In this document: positions 32,560 through 44,275 of the stretch, in pieces
How the letters are laid out: the number at the start of each line of letters is the position of its first letter
Numbering within the stretch: the stretch's first letter is position 1
NCBI GenBank assembly: GCA_035772405.1
Contig: JAYKKM010000048.1
Location: forward strand, 1,991,501-2,055,500
Direction of reading: 5' to 3'
DNA length: 64,000 nt
Origin: Chrysogorgia sp. JL179-B06
Lineage: Eukaryota > Cnidaria > Anthozoa > Scleralcyonacea > Chrysogorgiidae
The notes under the pieces: model-generated
Database searches by the model: none
What the model saw: only the letters and a program-made list of their open reading frames with translations
Told to the model about the DNA's origin: nothing
Made by a program: the position numbers and the translations under genes

Positions 32560-32640
32560 TTTAGTGACGAAATACTGACGTTTCGAGCGGAGCCCTTCAT
32601 CAGAGTAAGACGAGACGAAATAAAATAAATAGGGCTTATA
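32560..32640 (-). ncRNA. Hammerhead-like core of a Penelope-type tail
   Basis: On the minus strand CTGATGA (32603-32597), a possible stem II GGGC/GCTC, then GAAAC (32584-32580) and GTC. The motif CTGATGAAGGGCTCCGCTCG followed by AAACG strongly resembles the pair at 42266-42369. Stem I is weak. Confidence 0.4.
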
Positions 32641-33392
32641 TATATGCCAAAAGGGTGTCACAAGTAGAAAGTAGCCAATCAAATGCACGGGAGATAAACA
32701 AACTAATAATTGATGAGATGCGAAAAGTTAAATCATTTGCTATTTTTACAGTTGATCAGCAAACAGACTGAGGGGGAGGGAGAAATGACAGGTCCAATAT
32801 TCAAGGGGATTAGGCGATAATATTAGCAGTAAGAAACAAAAACTTGAAAAGGAATGAAAGTGCATAAGCTAATAATAAAAAAGTTCCAAGCAAACTAAAA
32901 TAACAAAAAACTTGTAGGAAATTAAATAAAAGAAAAACGTTCGTTAAGACCAAGAGGATGTGTGGTGCCAAGTTTAAAAATAGGTACGCAATGCGTACAT
33001 GTGACTACCACTATGGATAGACCATGTAGACTTAAGAAGCAGTGCATGAAAATGCATGAAAAGCACAGAGACACAAAGAAATTAATAGTTATTATAAATC
33101 ATTTTATAAATGTGTTGCTAAATTGAACATGGCAAATACTATGCCTACATTTTTATATGGATTGTTTCCAAAATATAGCATCATCATAAACATGCCCTCA
33201 AATTTCATTTGAAGTGAACTTGTAAAGTTCACATATAAATAAAACATCTGGGACTGGTTATACGAAGCCGGTTGATAAGTCCTAGCTAGAAAACCAGTCT
33301 AGTGGTGATTTGACAGCTGACAGATCTAGGATTTTCCTAATGCCCCCAATTTGGGGACCAAGGAATCGCAGCTGTAAAGTATAATAAGTTGC

Positions 33393-34173
33393 ATGGAAAC
33401 AAGAAATTTGGCTGTTTTGGCATATACCAAAATGCATCAGGCATGCCTAGAAACACTAAGTAATAGTGTAATAGTGGATAGCCAGCCATCAACGGTAGAA
33501 ACAGGTAAAAAAAGAAGAAATGTTAGTGGCCAGGATTCTGAAATAGGGCGTCCAATTTGGGAACATATCAGACAAAATTGATGACACACGTATAGGGGGC
33601 CCTTGGAAAATATTTGAATTTTGGGTAAACTGGATTTCCTGAATTTTGAGAGCACTTTTGAGCAAAATATAACAGTCTTAAACAAAATTTTTAAATGGGC
33701 AAAATATGCTTATATTATCAAATATATAATGAAGCAGTAAATTAGTTATATTTCCATAAGATGCAGTGCAGATAATATTCATATATATTCTCCTTTACAA
33801 TTCAATTTGTAATTCAACAGTTCAACAGAATTTACATCTTCAAGAGAAGAAATTCATAATCTGTGCAGTGAATTATTAATTAGAAGTTTACTTCATGTCA
33901 ACATCTGTGTAACGTACTAAAGATCGCATCAGACCCATTCAAGATTTTTAGTTTTGCAAGTTTGTGCCGGCAATGCTGCCATGCTTCTTCATTCAACTGG
34001 GACACTGTCAAATTGGTCAAAATGTCACATGTATGATAATATTGAAAACTAAAGCTATTTCTTTTCAAATATATATATATATATATTTTAGGCAAATCAT
34101 TGAGAATAATTTCTTTCTCCCCCAAATGTTTGGTGACCACTTTTCATTGTATGGCATCCACGGTTTAGTACAA
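33393..34173 (+). other. Exon-like segments of an unidentified gene
   Basis: Possible exons: 33393-33504 (METRNLAVLAYTKMHQACLE, donor CAG/GTAAAA, phase 1), 33829-33908 (EFTSSREEIHNLCSELLIRS, matching phase) and 34092-34173 (QIIENNFFLPQMFGDHFSLY, donor CAA/GTCAGT). The segment 33900-34055 is open on both strands; the minus reading (DILTNLTVSQLNEEAWQHCR) is equally plausible, so even the strand is uncertain. No family recognised. Confidence 0.25.
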
Positions 34174-34306
34174 GTCAGTACAACTCCGCTTTGGAGTTTG
34201 TTTGGAAACTATCTGTGATAGCGTCCTTTTCCCTGAGAAACCCCAATTGCAATTGGAGGACTTACATTCCGAGATGTCGTCATCAGTATGTTGACGTCAT
34301 TGGAAT

Positions 34307-34717
34307 GGTGTAGAATTACTCTATCTATACGCTGTTTACATATTTTTCTATATCTAAATAGACCAACGAATACACGGAAACCTATCGCTTAGCGTGGAAG
34401 GCACTAGATAAAATCAACCTTTTTGAAAGTAAAAGTTTATTCAGCACTCATGTAAGTACGGAATAGCTTTAAGCATACATTCTTGTTGTTTGTAGCATTA
34501 AAATATATTTCTGATTCTCGATCGTGTGTTGAATTCATACGTCTTCAATCTCCCGGTAATATAAACCTTGCGAAAATATTTATAACATATGAGTGAGTTC
34601 AAGACATAACCATTCTTTCTTTACTTATTAAATACAAGCGATAGGTTTCCGTGTTTTCGTTGGTCTATTCAGATAGATAAATATGTAAACGCCGTATAGA
34701 TAGAGTAATTCTACACC
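34307..34717. mobile_element. Inverted-repeat MITE (GGTGTAGAATTACTC)
   Basis: Arms of about 85 bases, 34307-34393 and 34636-34717, starting GGTGTAGAATTACTCTATCT. The left arm and adjoining centre contain an exon-like reading (34362-34451, TNEYTETYRLAWKALDKINL, with AG before and CAT/GTAAGT after). Either a MITE mimics an exon or an exon has been caught in an inverted duplication. Confidence 0.7.
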
Positions 34718-35521
34718 ATTGACACTGTTGTTACTATTTTTATCGTCCAATGACAGGTCATGTTGTCATTTAATAATTTTATAATTATTTATTTTATTAT
34801 TTTTATAATAAACTTAATAATTAGCATGATTGACATTGTTTACTTAGCAGTTCGCAAAACAACCAATAAAAAGATGTATACTAATTAAGCTTCACTAAAT
34901 AAATAAACATTGCATTGCAAATAGGAGAGGTCTTTTGTTGCACGATATAAAGTGATATTAAACATAACTTCGAAACAAATTGTGAGATGTCGATCGCGAA
35001 GGACCTAAAAGTGCCGCTGCTCCAAGAGACTATTGACTATCGACTATCTAGTCTCTCAAGCGGACAAATGGCAAGACAACTAGACGAAGTTGGTCTATCG
35101 TTATTCGTCTTGTGAAGGGTTAACTTTGATTGCCTGCCACAAACGCTAACATGTGGAATATCAAACTTTTCCAAATGCGGTAGGAAAAATAGCACGACAT
35201 TACGACCATTTATAAGTAAGTCACGCTGAGGGAAAAAATCCAACGCTGGCTAGTTTGACAGTTTATTTACATAAGACTCGAACGAACCAATGGGAATTTA
35301 GCCGATACTTTTGGTGGAGTTTGTACGTTTTTATGAATAGGATTTTGGCAGGCGTCACTTTCGCCTTCCCATTTCCCGCCCCGCCCCCAATTCCGCCCGC
35401 TCCCAATTCCACCCGCGCAGGCTATATATTAAATAGAGCATACATATTGTCTGGTGTTGTCGTCCTCAGATATTGTTTCCCGTGTTATTTGCTGTCTTCT
35501 GTTGGGTATAATAAACCATAA

Positions 35522-35890
35522 TCATATGCATGTGTGATAACCTGCAGCGCCACATTTATAATACTTACCCGTTTGGATTGGTTGGGTGACGACAGACCGA
35601 CTGGTTGATGCTGGCTGGTGCGTGCTGTTATGATGCAAGCTAGCCTCCTCCGCAGGCATCTCTGTGGCTTCTTTCTGTGGCTTCTTCTGTGGACTAGGGA
35701 AAAAGAAGCCATAGAGTTGCCTGCCAGGAGTATGAGGTGTGATGGTCTCCCATGCGCTGCGTGACGTCAGGCAAGCCACATACTCCACATTCTGCCTTGA
35801 GGCAGAATGTATCTCCTTTGGTTTAACCTCGGTTAATACATAACCACATTTAAAGACCGCCTGTACACTTACCTGCGTTTTAAATATCAT
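35522..35890 (-). other. Open frame with splice-like ends, unknown
   Basis: The minus frame encodes AVFKCGYVLTEVKPKEIHSA, then VEYVACLTSRSAWETITPH and a Pro/Lys/Ser-rich stretch. It contains ACG G/GTAAGT at 35571-35570, a strong donor, and begins near GTGTACAG/GCGG. It may be an exon, but part of it (CTGCGGAGGAGGCTAGC, 35636-35654) recurs at 36829 and 50221 as a dispersed motif. No function is assigned. Confidence 0.25.
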
Positions 35891-35973
35891 ATAACGCAGA
35901 GTTCAATTACAAATTTAATAAATAACAGAAAATTAACATATTTCTTGCTTGATGGATTGCTGGATTGTTGAAA

Positions 35974-36491
35974 CCACAGGGAGCCCAACTCTGACGCCGG
36001 TGATGTGTTTCTCTGTTTTATTTTATATATTATGGAAATTCTGATGTTTTGTATTTAATATTGAAAGAAAGCGGCGCTTATGTTATGTGAATAGTGCACG
36101 GCTGCACGCAGGGTACGGCGGTAATTTGAAACTCGAAACAGCTCTCACTGCACGTGAAAGCTGAGACGACAATTGCAGGGGCCCGCACTGCGTGTTATCC
36201 CGCACATGAGTGTTGTATTGTCTCAGATTTCAGTGATCGTCACGCGTATTCAAAGAGCTGTTTTGACCGTAGCGCCGCGGTCTCTCATTAGCCTGCGTGC
36301 AGACGCTTGTATTTCCGGCGGTGGATGGCCATCACGGTTATTTCATGACGATTATATACCTCGATTCATCTGGTGATGGCGTAACATGAACGGTTAACCC
36401 GTTTTCTTTCGATATTAAATATAAAACATCAGAATTTCCATAATCTAGAATAAAATAAAGAAAACAGGCGTCAGAGTTGGGCTCCCTGTGG
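35974..36491. mobile_element. TIR element CCACAGGGAGCCCAACTCTG
   Basis: Inverted arms of about 105 bases (35974-36080 and 36390-36491) starting CCACAGGGAGCCCAACTCTG and including ATAAAACATCAGAATTTCCA. TGAAA flanks directly on both sides (35969-35973 and 36492-36496). No coding capacity; superfamily unknown. Confidence 0.75.
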
Positions 36492-37428
36492 TGAAATCTC
36501 AAAGTGTTAATTGGAAATGTGATTAGACCTACTGACATCCGGAGATTCCCGCATTCAATGCAGGCTTCGTGCTGCGTTTTTATTTATTAAGCCCCTAGGA
36601 CGTGTAGCGTCGGAGGGCTGTATATCGCTTAATACATCCCGACGTTCGAGGGATTTATCTGACTTATATATTTGATGATTGAGGAGGTTTTCTAACAAAG
36701 TTTTGTCTATGTTTTCCATCCTTGGACAAAGATTTTCCTAGTTTTTTCTTCATTTCTTATCTAGTAAAGCCCGCTGTGCATCAAAGAAAACCGACTTGAT
36801 CATGAAATAAGGTCTCGTAGCGGCGTAGCCTCCTCGGCAGGCAAATCTGTGTCTTCCGTAGCCAAAGAAATAGCCAAAGAAATAGCTTTACCATTGGCCT
36901 ATGCTCTAGTTATTTCTTTGGCTCGGCCAAAACTAAGGATGAGCCGATAATCGGATATTTATCGGTAGAAGCCGATAATCGGCAACTTTCTAGCCTGCTG
37001 ATACAGACCTCCCGATCGTTAATTAGTTTGGTTAGCAGGTGAGACCTGACATGTTTTGTTTGTAACTCCCGCAAATAATATCTTACCTTAATCGGTTCTA
37101 GAACATTCCGCAGTGTTACAAGTACATTTTCATCTTTCAATTATTTTTCCGAGGGCTACACGTAGTAGCCCGAGGTTAGGTTCCGCGGCCAATTCTGTGT
37201 TTTTCATTTTAATATTTTTTTCCCTGCAGCAAACCTGCAAATGCGTGACTTTTTTTGCGCGAATTTTAGGCGAATTTTTTTGCGCGAAGCGACGTTGCCA
37301 ATCCGAAGGAGTGAGAGATTTGCATTCAGCTCTAGGTTTTTGACTACATTTCAATTTTTACAGCTTTTTTTGCTTAAAACTAATTTGAGGGATGCTCATT
37401 TGTCCTTCTTGTTGGTTTAAACATCCAG

Positions 37429-37539
37429 GCTGTAAAACACGCTCAGCAAAAGCTCGATTTTTCGAGTTCTTTTGGACCTTTAGACGAGGTTGTTGACATT
37501 CAAATGACTTCTTTCTTCACTTCTGTTAACTGTTCTGGG
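37429..37539 (+). other. Well-formed exon candidate, unknown gene
   Basis: 37 codons (AVKHAQQKLDFSSSFGPLDE then VVDIQMTSFFTSVNCSG) bounded by a pyrimidine-rich acceptor ending ATCCAG and the donor GGG/GTAACT, phase 0 at both ends. This would follow the phase-0 segment 34362-34451. Composition looks coding, but the family is not recognised. Confidence 0.4.
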
Positions 37540-38671
37540 GTAACTGTAATATTTTTTTATATTAAAAAGCTTTGTTGCCTGTGTTGTTTATTGTTATGTC
37601 TATATACAAAATATTAGTCGATGCTATTAAATCAACAGTTTATTGTTTCATTGCAATGAATGTTGCCATTCACTTTATATTTTACCTGTAAGCTTAGGGG
37701 CTCCAAAATGTTGTGGGTTATCAGTAAGTCTGTATCGATATTTGTTCATATTATGCGAATGTTTACAAATGAACATAGTGTATAAATCTCTGACACCCAT
37801 ACCAACAATCAAAATCAAAGAGTAAATGGTTTGTTATATTACACTGAGGCAGACTAGCCCACTGAGACTGACGCAGACTGACTCACAAGCACATCATTTG
37901 CCAACTGCTACTTGGTCTGTGCAGCCAGATACATACCTTTTGAAATGATTTTTGGCCTTCACTACATGGACTATGGAGGCAAGTTGGCTCACCAACCAAG
38001 ACAGTAATCTGTCTTGATATTACATGAAGCAAGCTGGTCCACTGGACTAGTCATGCCATTATAAAACCGCTAATAAATCAAATAATAAATGTGCTAAAAT
38101 TATGAACCTGTTTATACTGGCTCAAAATGTTGACTTCACAAAGAAATAATGATTTTGTATTACACTTCTTTAAGCAGTGTTTAGCTTATGACACCTTGAT
38201 ACTGCCAATGGTTTGGTTTACTGTTATGCCTTATACACTGAGAAAAAGATTAACTGATTTAATTATTTTAATGCTTGCGCAAACTGAACTTGTTTGACAG
38301 ATTGGCCAGCTTGCTTGCCGCCTTGCCAGGAATTAGAACTGAATTGGGTCAGCAAACAGGATGGCTTTACACTGGCAAATATTGACCGAGTAACGTTCAC
38401 TATTCCGCCTCTTTGCCGATTAATTCATAAACAGGTTTTTACGAAGGGTATACACGTTTTCGTAGTACTTCACGTGACTAGCAAAAAACAAAGAAAGCAG
38501 CGCGCCTCGCATCCTCGCGTGCCCCCGTTATCCCCCAACGAGCGAGACGTATTCTTCTGACAATTCAACAGCGTGCAGTTAAATAACGTCGGCGAACTTT
38601 CGCTACCTTCCGTAACGTGTTCGGTGGTGACGTATTGTCACGTTTTCCCGTTGCCACTTGCCGACACAAAA

Positions 38672-39060
38672 ATGACAAGCAAAATGACGAAACTACCAAT
38701 GAAACTAGCAAAATATTTCATCATTATTGCCGTGGCGTTAGCCGTCGTCGTTTGTTACTACCGGTGCCGGTTTTCTGGCAGTTTCGGTGACGAAGACACG
38801 AAGCAACGTTGGTCGAATTTGGAGACCCACGAGAGCACGGCTATCGACTGGAAGACTGTAGCGCGCGAAGGGAAATTGATAGCGGACATAGACTGGTCGA
38901 AAATCGAGAAAAAAGAGCCACCACCTGTACATGAAAGACACGACAAATGGATTGTGGTTACGACTATATCCCTTCCTACCAAACAAGTGCAGGATCTATC
39001 AAAGATTAAGGGCTGGAAGATTATAGTTATTGCCGATTCCAAAACGCCAAAAAATTGGAC
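38672..39060 (+). CDS. STELLO-like first exon, tandem copy 1
   Basis: Encodes MTSKMTKLPMKLAKYFIIIA, completing one membrane anchor, a stem (DEDTKQRWSNLETHES), DWSKIEKKEPPPVHERHDKW, then IVVTTISLPTKQVQDLSKIK and ADSKTPKNW. It ends TGG AC before GTAAGT, the same phase-2 donor as exon 1 of the gene at 447-2057. The catalytic second exon (YETDDD, NPYAHFG) was not found anywhere between here and the next copy. It is either a first exon splicing a very long way, or a duplicated exon without a partner. An upstream in-frame extension to 38573 exists, but homology with copy 2 begins at this ATG. About 100 bases of 5' flank and at least 70 of intron are shared with copy 2. Confidence 0.75.
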
Positions 39061-39320
39061 GTAAGTACTTAAACACAGCACAAAGAACATTTGCTAGCGA
39101 TGCTTGGAGTCGTGAATGCTTATCGCCTTGCCTGAGGTGTCAATATGTGCGCTGTTTGAAAATGCCATATCGATTCGTAGCCTGCGTCGCAGCCAGACTG
39201 GCTTTACATGCGGGCGAGGGATCGATCTCTCACGAAAAGTTTATATATATATATATATAATTCGATGATTTGTCTACGTTGTTGCGAAAGTGCTCGATGC
39301 GTTGTATAGCAGAGCGTGAT

Positions 39321-39491
39321 ACTATATTGTAAGAAATCAAAGACAAGACATGCTTTTCTGTAACTCTGAGTTTCACGCTGATGCGATCTTCAGACAGACG
39401 ATCTTCATAAAGTCTGTCTGAAGATCGCATCAGCGTGAAACTCAGAGTTACAGAAAAGCATGTCTTGTCTTTGATTTCTTACAATATTATA

Positions 39492-39493
<2 letters not shown>
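39321..39493. repeat. Near-perfect 80-bp-arm hairpin
   Basis: Left arm 39321-39399 and right arm 39412-39493 are inverted repeats with about one mismatch or indel, around the loop GATCTTCATAAA. Arms include TCACGCTGATGCGATCTTCA. An (AT)n tract follows to 39537. It lies in the presumed first intron of STELLO-like copy 1. Confidence 0.9.
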
Positions 39494-39537
<44 letters not shown>

Positions 39538-39541
<4 letters not shown>

Positions 39542-39816
39542 CATTTGCGGGATCCCTTTGAAACGGACAATATTTAGGCCTTGCCGGGCAGACAATGCGA
39601 AGCGGTCAATGACGATTTGTGATCTGACGAACTACATAAACAGGTTTTTATGAAGGGTATACACGTTCTCGTAATAGAATAGGCACGAATGTTATGTATT
39701 TAGACTCGGTAATTCCAAATCTGATTCCAAATCAAATTGAAAACGGTTAAATATTGGCCAAGATATTGTTCAAAATCTTCGACGAAACGGCAGCTGTTGC
39801 AATTTGTTCATTGTTA
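39538..39816 (+). repeat. Block shared with copy 2 (39538-39816 vs 46744 and 56120)
   Basis: TTTGCGGGATCC followed by TTTGAAACGGACAATAT, then AAACAGGTTTTTATGAAGGG and TAAATATTGGCCAAGATAT. The first part matches 46750-46785 and the second part 56120-56260, showing that the duplicated STELLO-like unit continues beyond the insertion at 46.8-55.9 kb. AAACAGGTTTTTACGAAGGG also occurs at 38430 and 55925, so part of the block is itself dispersed. Confidence 0.7.
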
Positions 39817-42773
39817 AGCCTGGTTTCCATATGATCGGTACGATCGCTCAATTTTAAAACCGGCGATCGTAGCGATCGCGGCGATCGTCATGTTTCCATA
39901 TAATCGCTACGATCGCTCAATTTTAAAACCAGCGATCGTGGCGATTGTAGCGGCGATCGTCATAAAGACAACTTTCTTTTACTATAGCAAGCACAGCTTT
40001 TTATTCTACTTGCTCTTATCAGTAAGGCATATTTCAAACGTCGAATTTATCATGGTTCAGGGCCGTACATAGCGGGGGGGACAGCAGGGGCAACTGCCCC
40101 CAGAAAAAACCAAGATATGTTTTTTTATAAGGTTGATTATCAATTTATTATTGGTATTCAGACAATTATTTAATTTGAGTGCTGAAATGCGACGTAAACA
40201 TAAATAATTCGTCTTGAAAATTTCAAATTTAAATGCATATTTTGGTTTCAACTTTGCTTAATATGCTGACCATGCAGCCATTTTGATTCCGTCAAGAGCG
40301 AACCGGCGACCGTGCGGTATAAATAACCGCGTCTGCATGGTTGTTTTGATATTAAACTTACAAGACTACTCTTTATTAGATAAGTAATAGGAGTAGAAAA
40401 CATACCAGACACATGGCGTTCTGTCTATTTCGTTAACAATGGGCTTGCTTATCTTTAAAAAAGTCTAAATATTACCAGACCTTACAGATAAATTTTTTCA
40501 GAATGTTCCTCGCAAAAATAGCCGGAAATAGTAATAGGCCTATAGAAAGAACTCGTTCGATCTCGTCCCAGTTTGTTTGGACGAACTTGCGCCAAGGAAA
40601 CATCGTTTTTGGGTTCCGGTCAGATATATCGAATGAGAGAAGAGTTTGGAGCTTTTCACACTCTCGTCCGGCACAGCTTCGCGCACAGCTATACGTCTTC
40701 AAGACAGATAAAATTCTTTTACAGGTGTTTACATAAAATATTTACATAAAATGCTTTAGTTTCACTGATTCATCTAAATTTGCGTGATGTATGCAATGAA
40801 GGAACCGTTTAATCTTATTACTGTAATGTGTTTTATAGATATATAGCCGAATGTCGCTGGAGTACATACCGATCGCTGAGATCGCCAGGATCGCTGAACC
40901 AGTGTTTCCATATGATCGCTGCGATCGCCGAGATAGAACATTTTCTATTAGTTGGCGATGCAATTTTCCCTTTCGTAAACGGTCGTTACCATCCCAGATC
41001 TCGTAGAATGTTGGGTAAGCGGAGTGAAATTCCTCGTGGTCTCAAGGTTCCCGCATACTTTGTTTGGTGCGGTGACATGTTCGTCGTGAAATTCAAAAGA
41101 TGTAAACATTTAGTATTTAGTATACAGGAGAAGAGCGTTCATGCAGAAGAAATTATACATGGCAAACTCTCAATCCCCTGGACCAGTAAATTCGATTTTG
41201 TGATCGATAGTCAACGTATATGTATAGATACTTTCCAAAAGGCAAACGACGTTATTCGGGATTTCGAAATATCAATCGCAACAATGTATGCTGCGAGGTT
41301 TCAAAATATATTTGTGGACTGACAAAATATATTTGTCGAACCGACAAAATATATTTGTCGACTGAAACTATTATATGCGCATTGCATATATGGACCACCG
41401 TAATATACTGTATAACCATAAATGCAGTTAAGCATTTCTGCATTTGCCATAGAACATTCCAGTGGCGTAGGAAGCTTTGTAAACTTGGGGGGGCCGACCA
41501 AAGCAAAATTTTCGTTGTACCTACGTGAGACTTTCTAGGAGGGTCCGGGGGTATGACCCCCAGAAAAATTTTGTAATTTAGATTCCCGCAAATGGCATTT
41601 CCTCCATTCTGAGCGGTGATTTTTCAGCTCAGAAGTTTATAAAATTTCATATTTTGGACTGTGGTGGCCCCAAGCAGGCCCCAAACAATGACACATCCTG
41701 CTCTCCCGCTGTGAGCAGTGGGCCCCCAATCGAATATATTCCCGGGAACCACTGACAACATATATTAATGCAATGGTCAGCGAGTCCGACATGGACATCC
41801 CGGACGTTTTTTCAACCGGGGCTACCTTTTAGCCTCAATCATTCCGCGATTTCCGCCCTTCTGCTTAGTTAGAAAAGAAAGCCTACTAGAGTAGGGCTGC
41901 GTAAACTAGAGAAATATTAGGACTTTGGTTTAGTGAAACACTCGGGTTAACATGCAAAGATGTTGTGATTATTATTTTTAATTACTGAACATGACAGTTT
42001 AACAGAACATTAATAGGAAGATGTTGTTTTCGAACTTCTACTTTCGAATTCAATTTTTTTGCTGCAATTTTTCTTTCAAATTCAATTATTTTTGGGGGGG
42101 CCGAAAGCTATTCCGGCCCCCCCTTTTCGTAAAGTCACTTACTAGTCATAGATGCTTTTAAATAAGTGATAAAACGTGTTGTGCTGCGTAGGCAGTGTAG
42201 AAATACAAATCAAAATGTAAAAAAAGGTTGGTGTACTGCCGAAATAGCGTGTAAGTTGTCTAACGTTTCGAGCGAAGGCCCTTCGTCAGAGAGTGAAACA
42301 TAAAGTGAAATAATCACTCAGTTATTACTTCACTTTATGTTTCACTCTCTGACGAAGGGCCGCTCGAAACGTTAGACAACTTACACACTATTTCATAGAC
42401 TTGCTCCAAATCTGCCTCTTGATTGTTTCGGGTTGGTTTAAATGTGTTGTTTTTTTCAAAGAACTCGCCATATAGATGCTTGTTCGCTTTTTAGATAGAA
42501 ATATTATGAAAGAACACGAGGAGCCGCGAAATAAAGTGTGTGGGAACCTTGGGACCACAAGGAATTTCACTCCGCTTACCCAGCATTCTATGAGAGCTGG
42601 GATGGTAACGACGCTTCGGGATGGTAACGACCGTTTACGAAAGGGAAAATTGCCTCGGCGATCGCTACGATCGCTGCGATCGCCAGGATCGCTGAGCGTG
42701 TGGTTTCCATATGATCGCTACGATCGCCGGTTTTAAAATTGAGCGATCGTAGCGATCAAATGGAAACCAGGCT
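39817..42773. mobile_element. PIF/Harbinger-like long-TIR element with GCGATCG repeats
   Basis: Termini AGCCTGGTTTCCATATGATC and the inverse, with TTA on both sides (39814-39816 and 42774-42776). Subterminal DNA is packed with CGATCGC/GCGATCG units. The inner arms also match: 40865-41070 is inverted relative to 42520-42690 (TTTACGAAAGGGAAAATTGC). The left arm is interrupted by about 0.85 kb of other repeats (40000-40860), and the middle by other repeats (41460-42125). No intact transposase; the longest frame (40828-41322) is not protein-like. The insertion disrupted the duplicated STELLO-like unit, which resumes at 42774. Confidence 0.75.
42241..42394. ncRNA. Head-to-head hammerhead-like pair in a hairpin
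   Basis: Two 73-base arms (42241-42313 and 42322-42394) separated by 8 bases. Each holds CTGACGA, a possible stem II GGGC/GCTC, and GAAACGTT: plus strand 42349-42369, minus strand 42289-42266. The core matches hammerhead consensus CUGANGA...GAAA and resembles the tail at 32580-32603. The GAAACGTT palindrome would allow only a very short stem III, so dimers would be needed. Confidence 0.4.
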
Positions 42774-43559
42774 TTAACGAGCGAGGTCGACCTGCGGTAG
42801 GATGAAGAACTCTAGGAAGAACTCTATAGAAAAGGCGGGAGAGGGGTTATTGGGGATACTAAAGAACTGTGTTCAATAGAAACGAAGATACGAAGTGGTA
42901 AACTAAATGGAGCGGCAGCAGAAAGAATTTGTAGAGGATTTGAGAACGCGGTGGTGAAGACAGCTAGCGGAACGAATATGTGGAAGAGTTAAAGTGCTTA
43001 TAAACCCAAAATGGGTTTTTGGTGATTCGGATAGAGCATAAAAAGTTAGTTAATAAGTTCTGGATTAGTTTTTGCGTTAAACTTTTAGTTTCGGAGATAT
43101 AACGGCTCAAACATGCAAATTGTGCCATTTCTTGGAAAAAAGTAGCGCCACCAAAATAACACACAGGGACCTGGATCCGAGGAACCCAAACGATGTGTCT
43201 TTACGATCGAATTGTAATATATTTTTATAAGTATTGAAACATAACACGTTCCTCGGATCCAGTGCAGACGGCAAGAAAAGAAAAACAAAAGACTTGAAAC
43301 TATACAACTATGTGGAGGCACAACGAAGATACAAACTGGCAAAGACAATGGCGAAATGGGCAGTGAAGCAAGTCAAAGAAAGTGCGTAGGATGATCTCTA
43401 TACCATGAACTAGAAGACCAGCCACTGGTGGCAAGAAAGATCAAGATATACAAGCTAGCAAAGTCAAGAAGGAAGAGACAGGAAGATAGTAAGGGTGGCA
43501 TTGCCTTTCATCAAGAACATAATAATAATGGAAACTTTAATAAATGACTTTTTAGATAA

Positions 43560-44275
43560 TATACAACTGTAAATCTCGCTTATTTAAGGTAACTTACAAT
43601 CGGCTACTTGAATCAACACTAACAATATATAACTATAATAACTATATATAACAACATAAAACAAATATATAGCACAATAAAATAATAATAATAAAAGACG
43701 TATTAGGAGCATTATACAATAGTCTCAATGCTCTTACAACAATATATTCTTAAAGTTACTTATAAAACTAATTACAGTTTCATTACAAGATAAAGCCTAT
43801 ATACTACATATATTACCAATATGAACAAAAAACTATTAATTTAAAAAAAGAAAAGTCTTAAGTGCTGACTTAAAACTACTTAACATTTCAAAGCTTCTAA
43901 TTTCCTGTGGTAATAAATTCCACAGTTTTGGTGCTGCAACCGAGAATGCTCTATGACTATGAGTCACCGTTTTGGATTTTGGCTCAAGTAGCTGATTTCG
44001 GTCAGACGATCTCAAAGTACGAGTATAGGTTTATATTTAGTTAGCAAATCAGTAATATAAACAGGCGCCTGGCCATGCAAAGCCTTGAAAGTAATCATTA
44101 GTATCTTAAATACAATCCTTGATCTCACCGGCAACCAGTGAAGATTACGAAGCACAGGGGAGATAATATGCTCCGATTTTTTAACCCCTGTAACAAGTCT
44201 AGCAGCTGTATTTTGAATTCGCTGTAACTTGCTCAATTCAGTTTCTGGTAAGCCATATAGGATGCTATTACACTA
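43560..44275 (-). pseudogene. CR1-like LINE 3' fragment
   Basis: The minus frame 44236-44012 gives LQRIQNTAARLVTGVKKSEH, then VLRNLHWLPVRSRIVFKIL and ALHGQAPVYITDLL. After a frameshift near 44018 it continues RTLRSSDRNQLLEP and HRAFSVAAPKLWNLLPQEIR. The tail (43740-43680) matches 9545-9605. A 5'-truncated, dead copy. Confidence 0.85.

Noticed and set aside
38738..39090. Open frames antisense to the STELLO-like exon (also at 45578-45879 and 63494-63853)
   Set aside because: Shadow frames of the conserved plus-strand exon; they recur only because the exon is duplicated.
40828..41322. 164-codon open frame
   Set aside because: It runs across an inverted arm and unrelated repeats within a Harbinger-like element, and shows no protein-family features.
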